Part shown: piece after piece, positions 36,957 to 48,862 of the stretch | Layout of the letters: every line of letters starts with the position of its first letter | Position numbering within the stretch: position 1 is the stretch's first letter | Assembly: GCF_014643175.1 (NCBI RefSeq) | Contig: NZ_BMJH01000001.1 | Coordinates: forward strand, 62,001-126,000 | Direction: 5' to 3' | DNA: 64,000 nucleotides | Source: Hoyosella rhizosphaerae | GTDB taxonomy: Bacteria; Actinomycetota; Actinomycetes; Mycobacteriales; Mycobacteriaceae | Notes under the pieces: generated by a model | Seen by the model: only the letters and a program-made list of their open reading frames with translations | The model's database searches: none | What the model was told of the DNA's origin: nothing | Translations under genes and position numbers: made by a program

Positions 36957-38261
36957 ATGAGTGTGGATTCGCGAGAAGGCGATTCTCCGGACACCGGGTT
37001 AGTTAACCGCAGTACGTTGTGGGCTGCGTTGGGCCCCGGCATCCTCATGGCAGGAGCAGCGGTCGGGGTTTCTCACCTTGTTCAGTCAACTCGGGCCGGG
37101 GCGGAGTATGGGTTTCTTCTCCTTGGCCTGGTCCTTCTCGCGTGTTTGCTGAAGTACCCGTTCCTAGAATTCGGTCCGCGCTACGCCGCCGCGACAGGTG
37201 AAACGATGATCCGCGGCTACCGACGAATGGGTCGTTGGGCGATCATCACGTACGCCGTCATTACGGCGGCAACATTTTGGGTGATCCTTGCCAGCGTCAC
37301 CATTGCCACCGCGGGCCTGGCTGGGGTTGTGTTCGGGGTCGACCTCCCCATCAGTGTCCTCGCGGCGGGTGTATTGGTTGTGGTGGCTGCGCTGCTGGGT
37401 GTGGGCCAGTTCCGCGCGCTGGACTTGTCGATGAAGATCATCATGAGCGTTCTGGCTGTGTCGACGCTGAGCGCTGTCGTGGTAGCTGTGGTGGGGATGC
37501 CCGATACTCAGGGGCCAATTTGGGTGTCGCCGGATGCGCTCTGGACCGCTGCGGGCATTGCCTTTGTGCTCGCGTTGCTGGGTTGGATGCCCATTCCGCT
37601 CGACGTCGCGGTGTGGCATTCACTGTGGACCAAGGAGCGGGCGCGTGACACAAAAACAATGCCGTCCGTTAAGCATGCGGTCCGCGATTTTCAGATCGGC
37701 TACTTAGGGGCGACACTGCTCGCCGCTGCGTTTCTGACGCTCGGGGCGCTGGTGATGTTCGGTGGCACCGGGTTCGCCACCACGGCCGTTGGCTTTTCCG
37801 ACCAACTGGTTGGCATGTACTCCGCAACACTGGGTGACTGGAGCCGCCCAGTCATCACGATTGCTGCTCTGACAACCATGTTTTCGACAACCCTGGCTGT
37901 GGCTGATGCCTACCCCCGCGTGATAGCGGGAATTGTGCGTGAGGTGAGGACGTCGTCCCCGGACACCATTGATGAACCCGCTACCACGCGGGCAACGTAC
38001 GCGCTGTGGTTGGGGATCGTGCTCGCCGGTGGTTGGGCGATCATTCAGTTTTTTGGTGCACAATTCACTACGTTGATTGACTTCGCCACGACAGTGTCAT
38101 TCTTGGCCGCACCAGTGTTGGCGTGGATGAACTTGAAACTAATCACTGGCCCGTACACGCCGGTGGAGTCTCAGCCGGGTCGGTTCCTTCGAGTCCTGTC
38201 GTGGGTAGGTATCGCATTCCTTGTGGTGTTCTGTGTCGTGTGGGCGTGGTGGCGCATCTAG
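36957..38261 (+). CDS. NRAMP-like membrane transporter with altered metal site
   Basis: An 11-helix protein (434 aa) of the NRAMP/MntH superfamily by its GPGILMAGAAVGVSHL first helix, LLKYPFLEFGPRYAAATGE segment and overall helix pattern. The canonical helix-1 DPGN metal motif is replaced by VGVS-type residues. The helix-6 MPH motif reads MPIPLDVAVWHS. These are the residues that bind Mn or Fe in true NRAMPs, so another substrate (perhaps Mg or a non-metal) or a degenerate transporter is likely. It lies alone behind a palindromic operator-like site. Its TAG stop shares the CTAG tetramer with the convergent phosphoesterase stop. Confidence 0.75.
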   Translation: MSVDSREGDSPDTGLVNRSTLWAALGPGILMAGAAVGVSHLVQSTRAGAEYGFLLLGLVLLACLLKYPFLEFGPRYAAATGETMIRGYRRMGRWAIITYAVITAATFWVILASVTIATAGLAGVVFGVDLPISVLAAGVLVVVAALLGVGQFRALDLSMKIIMSVLAVSTLSAVVVAVVGMPDTQGPIWVSPDALWTAAGIAFVLALLGWMPIPLDVAVWHSLWTKERARDTKTMPSVKHAVRDFQIGYLGATLLAAAFLTLGALVMFGGTGFATTAVGFSDQLVGMYSATLGDWSRPVITIAALTTMFSTTLAVADAYPRVIAGIVREVRTSSPDTIDEPATTRATYALWLGIVLAGGWAIIQFFGAQFTTLIDFATTVSFLAAPVLAWMNLKLITGPYTPVESQPGRFLRVLSWVGIAFLVVFCVVWAWWRI

Positions 38262-39382
38262 CGCAGTTCGAGTATCGCCACTTCAGGAGTGTTGCCCACG
38301 CGGACTGGTGGCCCCCACGTCCCAACTCCCGGAGTTGTGTACAGAACGGCGTCGCCAACACTGTCGAGACCAACAATCCTGGGGGACTGCGCCAACTTCA
38401 CTGCGTAGTTGAACGGCCACATTTGCCCGCCGTGGGTGTGTCCAGACACTTGTAGATTGATACCCGCTTCGGCGGCCTCATCGATGTGGTGCGGTTGATG
38501 CGCCACGAGGATGGAGAAGCGCGACGGGTCTGCCCCGTCTAGCGCCGCTGAGAGGTCGGCCGGGTCAGGTTCTGGCGCATCCCAGTCGTGGACACCCACA
38601 ATGTCGATGCTGGCGTCGCCGCGTTCAGAAGCTACGCGACTGTTGCGCAGAGTTGTCATGCCGAGGGAGTCAAAGTGGTCGAGCCAATTATTGACATCGT
38701 CGGCGTAATACTCGTGGTTGCCGCTGACCACGAACACCCCGAGTGGTGCGCTGAGCGAGGCGAGATCAGCAATGTCTGGTGCGACATGATGAACGGTGCC
38801 GTCGATGAGGTCGCCTGGAATGAGGATGAGGTCGGGGCCTTCCTCCTGAACCAACTGGACCACTTTTTGGGTGAATCCTTTGCCGAGTGTAGGTCCGACG
38901 TGAAGGTCAGCGAAAACGGCGACGCGCAGCCCCTCAAACTCAGGCGGTAGGTCTTTGACGTCGACTGTGACGTTGTTGATGACGGGGTTTAGCGCGTTGT
39001 GCGCACCCAAGCCAACGGTGATGAGCGACGCGGGAATCAGAACAGCGGTCGACGCACGGATCCATAGCAGCCGTGTGCGTGGGTCGGCACGAACGATCCT
39101 GAGCAGACCGGACGCAAGAGCTATGACGAGGGTGCCGAGCACGAGGTAAAACACGACACCGAGCCATAGTGCCCCGGTGTAGCCAAACGGACGCGACCAT
39201 GACGGCGATAGGGCTGACCCGACGGCGAAACTCATCACCGCCAGCACCCAGAGCACGATAAGGCCCGCGGTGGCGATGGTGCGTGTGCGTGGGGGAAGTT
39301 GGGTGGCGCGGATCAGCCGTCGGTATAACAACAAGTGCACGAGGCCGAGAAATGTTGCGACGACGAGCAGAAGTATGAGCAC
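38258..39382 (-). CDS. Membrane-anchored metallophosphoesterase
   Basis: Calcineurin-like phosphoesterase of the YkuE/YaeI type, with 374 aa from GTG 39382. Four hydrophobic segments occupy about 1-125. The dimetal domain starts at VAVFADLHVGPT (D-x-H), continues with LILIPGDLIDG (GDxxD), VVSGNHEYY (GNHE), and ends with VSGHTHGGQ (GHxH). All canonical metal ligands are present. I prefer GTG 39382 because GGAAGGA lies just upstream; the longer reading from ATG 39424 would translate through the glcB terminator stem. The substrate is unknown; relatives act on nucleotides or lipid-linked phosphates. Confidence 0.82.
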   Translation of the reverse strand: MLILLLVVATFLGLVHLLLYRRLIRATQLPPRTRTIATAGLIVLWVLAVMSFAVGSALSPSWSRPFGYTGALWLGVVFYLVLGTLVIALASGLLRIVRADPRTRLLWIRASTAVLIPASLITVGLGAHNALNPVINNVTVDVKDLPPEFEGLRVAVFADLHVGPTLGKGFTQKVVQLVQEEGPDLILIPGDLIDGTVHHVAPDIADLASLSAPLGVFVVSGNHEYYADDVNNWLDHFDSLGMTTLRNSRVASERGDASIDIVGVHDWDAPEPDPADLSAALDGADPSRFSILVAHQPHHIDEAAEAGINLQVSGHTHGGQMWPFNYAVKLAQSPRIVGLDSVGDAVLYTTPGVGTWGPPVRVGNTPEVAILELR

Positions 39383-39399
39383 GGTTCCTTCCACGACAA

Positions 39400-39429
39400 A
39401 AGGGGTGACAGCGTCAGCTGTCACCCCTT
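39400..39429 (-). terminator. Intrinsic terminator of glcB
   Basis: A perfect 13-bp stem (39400-39412 with 39417-39429) with a 4-nt GTCA loop lies 17 bp after the glcB stop. Read on the minus strand it ends in CCCCTTTTG, a short U-run. It sits immediately upstream of the next minus-strand gene, so it also tells against the longest start of that gene. Confidence 0.85.
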
Positions 39430-39445
39430 GTCATACTGCTAGGTG

Positions 39446-41620
39446 TTACGCGTTGGCTGCTTTGTATTCGCGGCGGCGGCGGTGCAGGATTGGTTCGGTG
39501 TAGCCGCTTGGCTGCGTTGCACCCTCGAGGATAAGTTCCTTCGCTGCTTCGAAGGCGATATTGCCTTCAAAGTTTGGTGCCATTGGCTTGTATGCGGCGT
39601 CGCCTTCGTTCTGGCGGTCAACCACAGCTGCCATGCGTTCCAGGCTTTCGTTCACCTGGTCCTTGGTGATGATGCCGTGGCGCAACCAGTTAGCAAGCGT
39701 CTGGCTTGCAATACGGAGTGTTGCACGGTCTTCCATGAGTGCCACGTCGTTGATGTCAGGCACCTTGGAGACGCCGACACCTTGGTCGATCCAGCGAACA
39801 ACGTAGCCAAGGATGGACTGGCAGTTGTTGTCCACTTCACGGGACACAACCTTGGGGTCCCAAGTTGAAGCATCGTCTGCGACAGGAATGGTCAGCAGTG
39901 AGTCAAGGCTCGCGGGGGTGCGTTCCTTGAGTTCCTTGTGCGCCGCAAACACGTCAACCTGGTGGTAGTGCATGGCGTGCAGGGTCGCGGCGGTGGGGGA
40001 TGGCACCCATGCGGTGGTGGCGCCTTGCTTCAGCTGGCCCGCTTTTTGCTCGACCATGGCGGACATAAGGTCCGTCATTGCCCACATGCCCTTGCCGATT
40101 TGTGCGTGACCGGGAAGCCCAGTGGACAGACCCGCGTCAACATTGTTGTCCTCGTAGGCGGCAAACCATTTTTGTGACTTCTGGTCAGCCTTAGGAACGA
40201 ATGGTCCAGCCTCCATGGAGGTGTGGATTTCGTCGCCGGTGCGGTCGAGGAAGCCGGTGTTGATGAACACGACCCGCTCGCGCGCGGCTTCGATGCAGGC
40301 ACGGAGGTTGACGCTGGTGCGGCGTTCCTCGTCCATGATGCCGATCTTGAGGGTGTTTTCGGGAAGGTCGAGGATCATTTCGACGCGGCTGAACAGTTCG
40401 CCGGTGAAGGCAACTTCTTCAGGGCCGTGCATCTTTGGCTTCACGATGTACAGCGATCCGGTGAGGCTGTTCTTCAGCGGGTAGGAGCCGCGGAGGCTGT
40501 GCAACCCGGCGAGGGACGTCACGATGCCGTCGAGGATGCCCTCGGGGATCTCGTTGCCATCGGCGTCGAGAATCGCGTCGGTGGTCATGAGGTGACCAAC
40601 ATTGCGCACGAACATCAACGAACGGCCTGGAATAGAAATTGTGCGGCCGTCAACGGTGGTGTAGTCCCGATCAGGGTTCATCACTCGTGTGAAGGACTTG
40701 CCGTTCTTGGTCATCTCCTCGGCAAGTTCACCCTTCATCAAACCAAGCCAGTTGGTGTAACCCAAGACCTTGTCTTCGGCGTCAACTGCGGCGACGGAGT
40801 CTTCGAAGTCCATGATGGTGGTGAGTGCAGATTCGAGGACGACATCCTTGACACCCGCTGCGTCGGTCGAACCGACTGGACTGTCGGGGTCAATGACGAT
40901 CTCGGCGTGCAGACCGTTGTGCTTGATCAGGAATGAGGTTGGGTTGCTCGCATCGCCGGTGTAACCGATGAATGTGGCGTTGTCCGCCAACCCTGTGGTG
41001 GTGCCGTCAGCGAGAGTAACGGCAAATTTGCCGTCGTTGATGCTGTACTTGGTGCTGCCAACGTGCGAACCATTGGCTAGTGGCACTGCTTGGTCCAGCA
41101 CATTGCGGGCGTAAGCGATGACCTTGTCGCCGCGAACCTTGTTGTATCCCTTGCCCTTTTCGGCGCCGCCATCTTCAGAAATGACGTCTGTTCCGTAGAG
41201 CGCGTCGTACAACGAACCCCAGCGTGCGTTTGCGGCGTTGATCGCGAAACGCGCGTTGGTCACGGGCACAACAAGCTGCGGGCCTGCGGTTTCAGCGATT
41301 TCTTCGTCGACACCAGCAGTGGTGACGGTGAATTCCGATGGGCTGGGCTGCAGGTAGCCAATGTCAGTCAGGAAGTTTTTATACGCGGTGGCGTCGAATG
41401 AATCTTTATTCTCGGTGTGCCACGCGTCGATCTTGGACTGCAACTCGTCACGCTTGGCCAGCAGTTCCCGGTTCACAGGGGCAAGATCGTTAATGACAGC
41501 TTCTGCGCCAACCCAGAACGCATCTACGTCGACACCAGTACCAGGGATGGCCTGGTCCACTACGAAGTCGTACAGAACCTTAGCAACCTGCAGGCTACCG
41601 ACGGTTACGCGCTCAGTCAT
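39446..41620 (-). CDS. glcB: Malate synthase G
   Basis: Condenses glyoxylate and acetyl-CoA to malate in the glyoxylate shunt. The 724-aa length is that of isoform G, not the shorter A form. The [18 protein letters not shown] block and MEDSVA-like [15 protein letters not shown] contain catalytic and Mg-binding residues, and [14 protein letters not shown] is typical. GAGG precedes the ATG. In M. tuberculosis glcB (Rv1837c) likewise follows the gcvB region. No isocitrate lyase gene is visible here. The 281-bp upstream gap has operator-like palindromes. Confidence 0.98.
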   Translation of the reverse strand: MTERVTVGSLQVAKVLYDFVVDQAIPGTGVDVDAFWVGAEAVINDLAPVNRELLAKRDELQSKIDAWHTENKDSFDATAYKNFLTDIGYLQPSPSEFTVTTAGVDEEIAETAGPQLVVPVTNARFAINAANARWGSLYDALYGTDVISEDGGAEKGKGYNKVRGDKVIAYARNVLDQAVPLANGSHVGSTKYSINDGKFAVTLADGTTTGLADNATFIGYTGDASNPTSFLIKHNGLHAEIVIDPDSPVGSTDAAGVKDVVLESALTTIMDFEDSVAAVDAEDKVLGYTNWLGLMKGELAEEMTKNGKSFTRVMNPDRDYTTVDGRTISIPGRSLMFVRNVGHLMTTDAILDADGNEIPEGILDGIVTSLAGLHSLRGSYPLKNSLTGSLYIVKPKMHGPEEVAFTGELFSRVEMILDLPENTLKIGIMDEERRTSVNLRACIEAARERVVFINTGFLDRTGDEIHTSMEAGPFVPKADQKSQKWFAAYEDNNVDAGLSTGLPGHAQIGKGMWAMTDLMSAMVEQKAGQLKQGATTAWVPSPTAATLHAMHYHQVDVFAAHKELKERTPASLDSLLTIPVADDASTWDPKVVSREVDNNCQSILGYVVRWIDQGVGVSKVPDINDVALMEDRATLRIASQTLANWLRHGIITKDQVNESLERMAAVVDRQNEGDAAYKPMAPNFEGNIAFEAAKELILEGATQPSGYTEPILHRRRREYKAANA

Positions 41621-41677
41621 TCATTGCCTCACTTCTATGGAAATTGCGTTACATACGCACACAAAAAACGCGAGCAG

Positions 41678-41699
41678 TCACAGCACTGTGATACTCACA
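41678..41699. promoter_or_regulatory. Overlapping palindromes upstream of glcB
   Basis: Two inverted repeats share bases 58-79 bp before the glcB start: TCACAG-CA-CTGTGA (41678-41691) and TGTGA-TAC-TCACA (41687-41699). The half-site TGTGA resembles that of CRP/GlxR proteins, but the spacing is shorter than their usual six bases. A regulator of the glyoxylate shunt is a reasonable guess. The rest of the 281-bp gap shows no gene. Confidence 0.45.
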
Positions 41700-41901
41700 C
41701 AATCACCTTAGGGTACCCGCAGCGTCTAATCCGAAACTAACGTATCGGTGACAGATCGACGCACAGGTTCGTTCACGCTGATGAACGTCGAAGAACCCGG
41801 GGCTCATAACCATCATTAAACAACAGCGTGTACCGGCTGGTTCTCGCAATGAGCAACCTACCCAGCGCAGGAATCTGCGACAAGGTTGCCAGAGAGCGCT
41901 C

Positions 41902-42876
41902 CTAAGCTCCCGTGGGGGTTGCAGTGGACCAACTTTGTGCAGCAACGCGGCGAAAGTTGCCGCCGAGAACTGCAGCAACGTCATGGTCTCCCCAACCCCG
42001 TGCTTTCAAATGTTGTCCAAGTCTGAGGAAAGTTTCAGGCGGCATCCACTGAATCGGGCCCCATCGCGTGTAGTTTTCGTCGAATAGCTGGGGGTTTGTA
42101 GCGACCTCAGCGAGGAAGTCTTCATAATCAAACGAGAAGTCGGTGCTCACGCCAACATGCTCAACACCCACCAGGTTCGCCGCATATTCAATGTGTTGAG
42201 TCATCGCATCAAGCGTCGGAGTGTTTGGACCTAAGAAAATGCCGACACCAGTGATCCCGATGACGCCCCCAGTGCCCGCACAAGCGATTGCCTGATCGTC
42301 AGTGATGTTCCGGGGATGATCCCACACACTACGCATACACGAATGGCTGTACACCACTGGTTTAGACGATATTTCGCACAAGTCCAGGCCCGTACGGACA
42401 CTGCAGTGCGAACCATCAGGAACCATGCCAGCAGAGTTCATTTCCGCCGTAATTGCCCGACCCCATGCGGTAAGCCCAGTGTCTTCAACGTCGAGGCTGC
42501 CGCACCCGGCCGCGTTGGCGTGGTTATAAGTCGGCAGCATGGTGCGCACACCAAGCTCCGCAAACCGGTGCACGTTGTCGAGGTCCATGTCCAATGGGCC
42601 GGAATCTTCGAGGTCGAAGGCGACCCCGATCCGCCCTGCCCCTGACTGCGAGGCAATGTCGGCGACGTTTGACACCAGATACATAACGTCGGACGCACTG
42701 ATCTTGGCGCGGTCATAAGCAAGAAGTTTGTCGACATCATCCCGGCTGTGTGGGGCGTAGCCCACATTTACGGAGACAAAAACATCACCTGGGTTCTGGA
42801 ACCGCGTCAGCATCGACACATCGGCGTCAACCTGCAACGGTAGGCAAGTGTGCTGGTCCCACAACAATGGCGTCAT
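41902..42876 (-). CDS. Membrane dipeptidase-like (M19) hydrolase with altered metal site
   Basis: A TIM-barrel amidohydrolase of the renal-dipeptidase family with 324 aa. The expected blocks are FDLEDSGPL (bridging glutamate), a mid-chain histidine in DGSHCSV, SHSCMRSVWDHPRNITDD (second histidine and the signature), GVEHVGVSTDFSFD and the C-terminal VLGGNFRRV. The N-terminal metal motif, normally DxHxD, reads D7-Q-H9-T-C11, so the metal-binding aspartate is a cysteine. It may be inactive or use a different metal or substrate. No ribosome site precedes the ATG, so the mRNA could be leaderless. It stands alone. Confidence 0.78.
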   Translation of the reverse strand: MTPLLWDQHTCLPLQVDADVSMLTRFQNPGDVFVSVNVGYAPHSRDDVDKLLAYDRAKISASDVMYLVSNVADIASQSGAGRIGVAFDLEDSGPLDMDLDNVHRFAELGVRTMLPTYNHANAAGCGSLDVEDTGLTAWGRAITAEMNSAGMVPDGSHCSVRTGLDLCEISSKPVVYSHSCMRSVWDHPRNITDDQAIACAGTGGVIGITGVGIFLGPNTPTLDAMTQHIEYAANLVGVEHVGVSTDFSFDYEDFLAEVATNPQLFDENYTRWGPIQWMPPETFLRLGQHLKARGWGDHDVAAVLGGNFRRVAAQSWSTATPTGA

Positions 42877-42928
42877 ACGTATTGACTCTGCACCGCCGAC
42901 CGAAAAAGGTCTAGAGAATTAATTGCCG

Positions 42929-42957
42929 AACGGCGCTGCCCCGACAGCAGCGCCGTT
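42929..42957. terminator. Strong GC hairpin between the J-domain and dipeptidase genes
   Basis: An 11-bp perfect stem, AACGGCGCTGC (42929-42939) with GCAGCGCCGTT (42947-42957), has a 7-nt loop. It lies 60 bp beyond the stop of the minus-strand J-domain gene and 53 bp before the dipeptidase start. It lacks a U-run on either strand, so it is a possible terminator for the J-domain gene. Confidence 0.5.
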
Positions 42958-43016
42958 CTTCAGGAACCCCTTGCAGGGAAGTATTAACTTTTCACCACAT
43001 CATCGAGAGTTGTCTG

Positions 43017-43271
43017 TCAAAGCTTCACCCACTGACGGCGCCGGAACTTGCGTGGAACACGAATACAACGGAACCACGCTCGTTTACACCGACCCTTCCA
43101 AGTGGGGTAACCAGTTATGACATTTTCATACCTCGGAGAATCAGAACGGTAGAGCCGGTCGATTTCGGCTAGCACCCGAATGTAGGTCTCCGGGTCGCCG
43201 CCGACATCAGGATGATGCTCGCGAGCTGCTGCACGACGGGCAGCCTTGTACTGCGCGCCCTGGTCAGTCAC
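43017..43271 (-). CDS. Short J-domain-like protein
   Basis: An 84-aa protein whose first ~45 residues are the core of a DnaJ J-domain: YKAARRAAAREHHPDVGGDPETY holds the invariant HPD tripeptide that stimulates Hsp70 ATPase. The last ~25 residues are very basic with aromatic residues (RCKRAWFRCIRVPRKFRRR), so it may bind nucleic acid or membrane. There is no G/F or zinc-finger region. GTG 43271 has GGGAGGGA nine bases upstream. Its Hsp70 partner and client are unknown. Confidence 0.7.
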   Translation of the reverse strand: MTDQGAQYKAARRAAAREHHPDVGGDPETYIRVLAEIDRLYRSDSPRYENVITGYPTWKGRCKRAWFRCIRVPRKFRRRQWVKL

Positions 43272-43404
43272 TCTCGAAGTCCCTCCCGTTTTGTTCCTCA
43301 GTAGTTAGTCGTGGTGAACACTCAAAACTGCACGAGCGAATCTCTGTGATCCGCGCCACACGGCCTCATGTCGGCTTCTGTCCGGAGGAACCGGGGCAGC
43401 CCCC

Positions 43405-43941
43405 TCAGCCTCCGGCGGAGGACCGGTAGCGGTTGACTACGTGAGTGGGAGATTCTCCGTGGTGCTCGACGTAGCGATCTGCAATTGCAGTGGCATCGAG
43501 ATCGGTTCGTCCGACTTGAACAACTGGGTGCCCGTTTTGCCACACTTTCCATTGTGCTCCGTCAGCGTTGGCTACCAGTGCATTTCCCAACAGCAGACCA
43601 ATTTCTCCGCTAAGCATGTGCCCGAGTTCCTCATCGGCAATGGCCTCCGGGAGGCGGCGTTCGATGGCCGCTAGTGCTTCATCGGGATTGTCGATCCGCT
43701 CACCTCGGTCGGCCAGCCACTGCAAGAGATCGTGAGGTTGCAGAAAGGGAGATTCAGCATCGATTTCGCCATCACTGCGCCCGTTTGCGCCGTACACAAC
43801 AAACCCGTGGGCGATCCCGTACCGAGGGCCGACTCGAAGGCCACGCTGGACAAAGAGCGGTAGTCGGACGCTCACTGCGCTGGGCAGATGCAAATCCAAA
43901 ATTTCTCTAAAGGGCATCCGCTGTGATCGTTTCACATCCAT
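43405..43941 (-). CDS. Conserved hypothetical protein
   Basis: I do not recognise the family. The 178-aa product is soluble and acidic, with no signal or membrane segment. It opens with MPFREILDLHLPSAVSVRLPLFVQRG and contains LADRGERIDNPDEALAAIERRLPEAI and a VWQNGHPVVQVG strand. ATG 43941 is fixed by GGAGG seven bases upstream. It is divergent from the next small gene with a 107-bp shared control region. A 133-bp gap to the J-domain gene shows nothing. Confidence 0.6.
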   Translation of the reverse strand: MDVKRSQRMPFREILDLHLPSAVSVRLPLFVQRGLRVGPRYGIAHGFVVYGANGRSDGEIDAESPFLQPHDLLQWLADRGERIDNPDEALAAIERRLPEAIADEELGHMLSGEIGLLLGNALVANADGAQWKVWQNGHPVVQVGRTDLDATAIADRYVEHHGESPTHVVNRYRSSAGG

Positions 43942-44048
43942 ACGGTAGCCCTCCGGCCTCGTCGTCAAAAAGCCTCGCTTTCGGCAACTTGGCTCACTCT
44001 CTGTCTACACTGACTGGTCTGCGATGGTTCGCTTGTGAAGGGAGCACC

Positions 44049-44438
44049 GTGGATAGAAACTCCTCGGAATGGCCGGTGGCGGTCTACGAGAAACTTGTAT
44101 CGCTATTGCGGCGCGGTGACGTCGGTAATCCTACGGAGACTGAAGTTGTTGCTACCTGGCTGAACAACACTGACGTATTCGTGGTGTTTAAACGCAACGG
44201 CGGAAACGAGTGCTACGGGATCAGTTTCAATACCAAAGATTGCCCAACAGGCACCGTCTGGCCTGAGCCGGAATCTATCGCGTCCGAGATTGCAGCCTAC
44301 TGTGTGTTTGAATCGCTCGGCGCTGCGGCACCTCCAGAGCCAGCGGCTTTGCCGAACATTAACTGGGTGCTTGAGCAATCACATGAAGGCCTTCCGCAGA
44401 CTGTCGGGCAGTTATCGAGTGACTCGCGCTGGTACTGA
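44049..44438 (+). CDS. Conserved hypothetical protein
   Basis: The product has 129 aa from GTG 44049, supported by GAAGGGAG upstream. I do not recognise the family. The sequence alternates short helices and strands (VAVYEKLVSLLRRGD, then VVATWLNNTDVFVVFKRNGGNECYGISF) and looks like a small globular domain, perhaps immunity-like or regulatory. Two cysteines are present. Its stop abuts the stop of the convergent glycosylase-like gene with no spacer. Confidence 0.6.
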   Translation: MDRNSSEWPVAVYEKLVSLLRRGDVGNPTETEVVATWLNNTDVFVVFKRNGGNECYGISFNTKDCPTGTVWPEPESIASEIAAYCVFESLGAAAPPEPAALPNINWVLEQSHEGLPQTVGQLSSDSRWY

Positions 44439-45296
44439 TTAGTGCGCGAGGAGGGCGCGGCATTGCTCGAGGAGCTGAGTGCGAATGGTCGTTGCGCGTT
44501 GGGATAGTTGCTGTTGCTGGCGGATGTAGTCGGCTCGGCCCGCGGCGGTTTCGATGGGTACTGGGTCGTATCCGTAGGCGGTGAGGTCGTAGGGGCTTGC
44601 ACGCATGTCGAGTTCGCGCGCGGCGTACGCGAGTGTGAAGGCGTCCCAGACGAGTTGTGTGCTCACAAGGGGGAGCAGTTTGGCGGAGAACTTGTAGAGG
44701 TCCATTCCGGCGTGGAGGCAGCCCGGTTGTTCGGCGTCGATTTGGGTGTCGCGGCTGAGGTGGGTTTCGTTGCGGGGCCGTGCTGGTTCGGTGAAGAACC
44801 GGAAGGCATCAAAGTGTGTGCAGCGCAGGGGAAGCGATTCGACTACTGCGTCGGTTTCGGCGTGCCCTAGGCGTAGGGGCACTGTTGAGTGTCGAACTGC
44901 TTCGGTTCCGCCGCGGTAGACCATTGCCCATTCGTGTAGCCCGAAGCATCCGAACCGTGGGGTGCGGGTGGCGGTCGCTTCCATGAGGTCCGCAATGTAA
45001 GTGATGGTGGGTCGGCGGTGCTCGAGGTGTTGAGCGCTGGCGGTAACGCCGCCCGCAGTGGTGCGGTATCCGCGCAGGTTTTCATACTCGGCGGCGTCCT
45101 GGAGGGTGTATCCAAATCCAGGGTGCCAGCGCAGTAACTGTGCGGGCTTTAACGAGTAGTAGGTGAAGAGAAAGTCGATGACGGGGTGTGTGGCGCCGCG
45201 GCTACGTTCGCCGAGATATGTGCCAATGAGGGCATGAACCTGTTGGTGGTGTGCCTCGCTGAGGGCACGCCAGGTTGCTGAAGGTAGGAGCGTCAC
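44439..45296 (-). CDS. Actinobacterial protein of the group annotated as 3-methyladenine DNA glycosylase
   Basis: The 285-aa product matches my memory of a conserved actinobacterial family often labelled 3-methyladenine DNA glycosylase. Characteristic segments are HPVIDFLFTYYSLKPAQLLRWHPG, FGCFGLHEWAMVYR and EQPGCLHAGMDLYKFSAKL. I see no HhH-GPD or AlkA signature, so the enzymatic label rests on annotation habit rather than a motif. The start GTG 45296 lies 10 bp after the stop of the upstream small gene, suggesting an operon of two. Confidence 0.6.
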   Translation of the reverse strand: MTLLPSATWRALSEAHHQQVHALIGTYLGERSRGATHPVIDFLFTYYSLKPAQLLRWHPGFGYTLQDAAEYENLRGYRTTAGGVTASAQHLEHRRPTITYIADLMEATATRTPRFGCFGLHEWAMVYRGGTEAVRHSTVPLRLGHAETDAVVESLPLRCTHFDAFRFFTEPARPRNETHLSRDTQIDAEQPGCLHAGMDLYKFSAKLLPLVSTQLVWDAFTLAYAARELDMRASPYDLTAYGYDPVPIETAAGRADYIRQQQQLSQRATTIRTQLLEQCRALLAH

Positions 45297-45306
45297 ATAC
45301 TAACTG

Positions 45307-45750
45307 TTACCGCTCGAGGGGGCACAAATGCCAGCGGGCGGCATTCCAGATTGGGAAAACCTGGGCTGTGGTGGCGTCGGGGTGCCGTTCGCGTGTGTAG
45401 GCGAGGAGGTCGTCGACAGTGTTGGTGCTGTTCTGGGTGAGCACACATGCCTTGAGGGAAATCTTGCTGGTTTCAGTGAAACCGATGTCTCGGGCGAAGG
45501 ATCCCATGCGTTGTTCGGGGACGAACCGGTCAAGGTCTTGTGCCCACCGGTTGAAGCCTTCTTGGGTGTCGTAGTCACATGGTTCGCCGTAGAACATTGC
45601 ACAGTTCTGTTGGGAGCCTTCGATGGCGAAAGTGAGGTCATCCTGGGGGAATTCAGTGGTCTCTTCCCTGTCGACGAGCACAAAGAAGAGTAGGGCACCA
45701 AGTACCACGGCGATAATTGCAGCAACAATTCCTGCCAGCAAACCTTTCAT
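45307..45750 (-). CDS. Hypothetical protein with N-terminal membrane anchor
   Basis: The 147-aa product begins with one transmembrane segment (LLAGIVAAIIAVVLGALLFFVLV) and continues as an external domain of about 120 residues. The domain contains four cysteines, NCAMF, EPCDYD, KACVL and HLCPL, which could form two disulfides. AAGGTGA before the ATG supports the start. It lies upstream of the glycosylase-like gene on the same strand. No family recognised; the disulfide-rich external domain is inferred. Confidence 0.65.
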   Translation of the reverse strand: MKGLLAGIVAAIIAVVLGALLFFVLVDREETTEFPQDDLTFAIEGSQQNCAMFYGEPCDYDTQEGFNRWAQDLDRFVPEQRMGSFARDIGFTETSKISLKACVLTQNSTNTVDDLLAYTRERHPDATTAQVFPIWNAARWHLCPLER

Positions 45751-45822
45751 GCATTCACCTTATATGGGCAATTCGGGTGTTGGAACCAGAATGCACAACG
45801 TCGACTTTTCTCGGTGGTGCGC

Positions 45823-48780
<2,958 letters not shown>

Positions 48781-48862
48781 GGGGCACTCCTGACGGCGAC
48801 GCCGAACGGTGAATGTGTTGGTTCCCCTTCACAATATCGACCACACGCCGTGGCCGCGTGGT

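Noticed and set aside
41678-41699. Canonical CRP/GlxR site before glcB
   Set aside because: Half-sites fit but the spacing is 2-3 bases, not 6.
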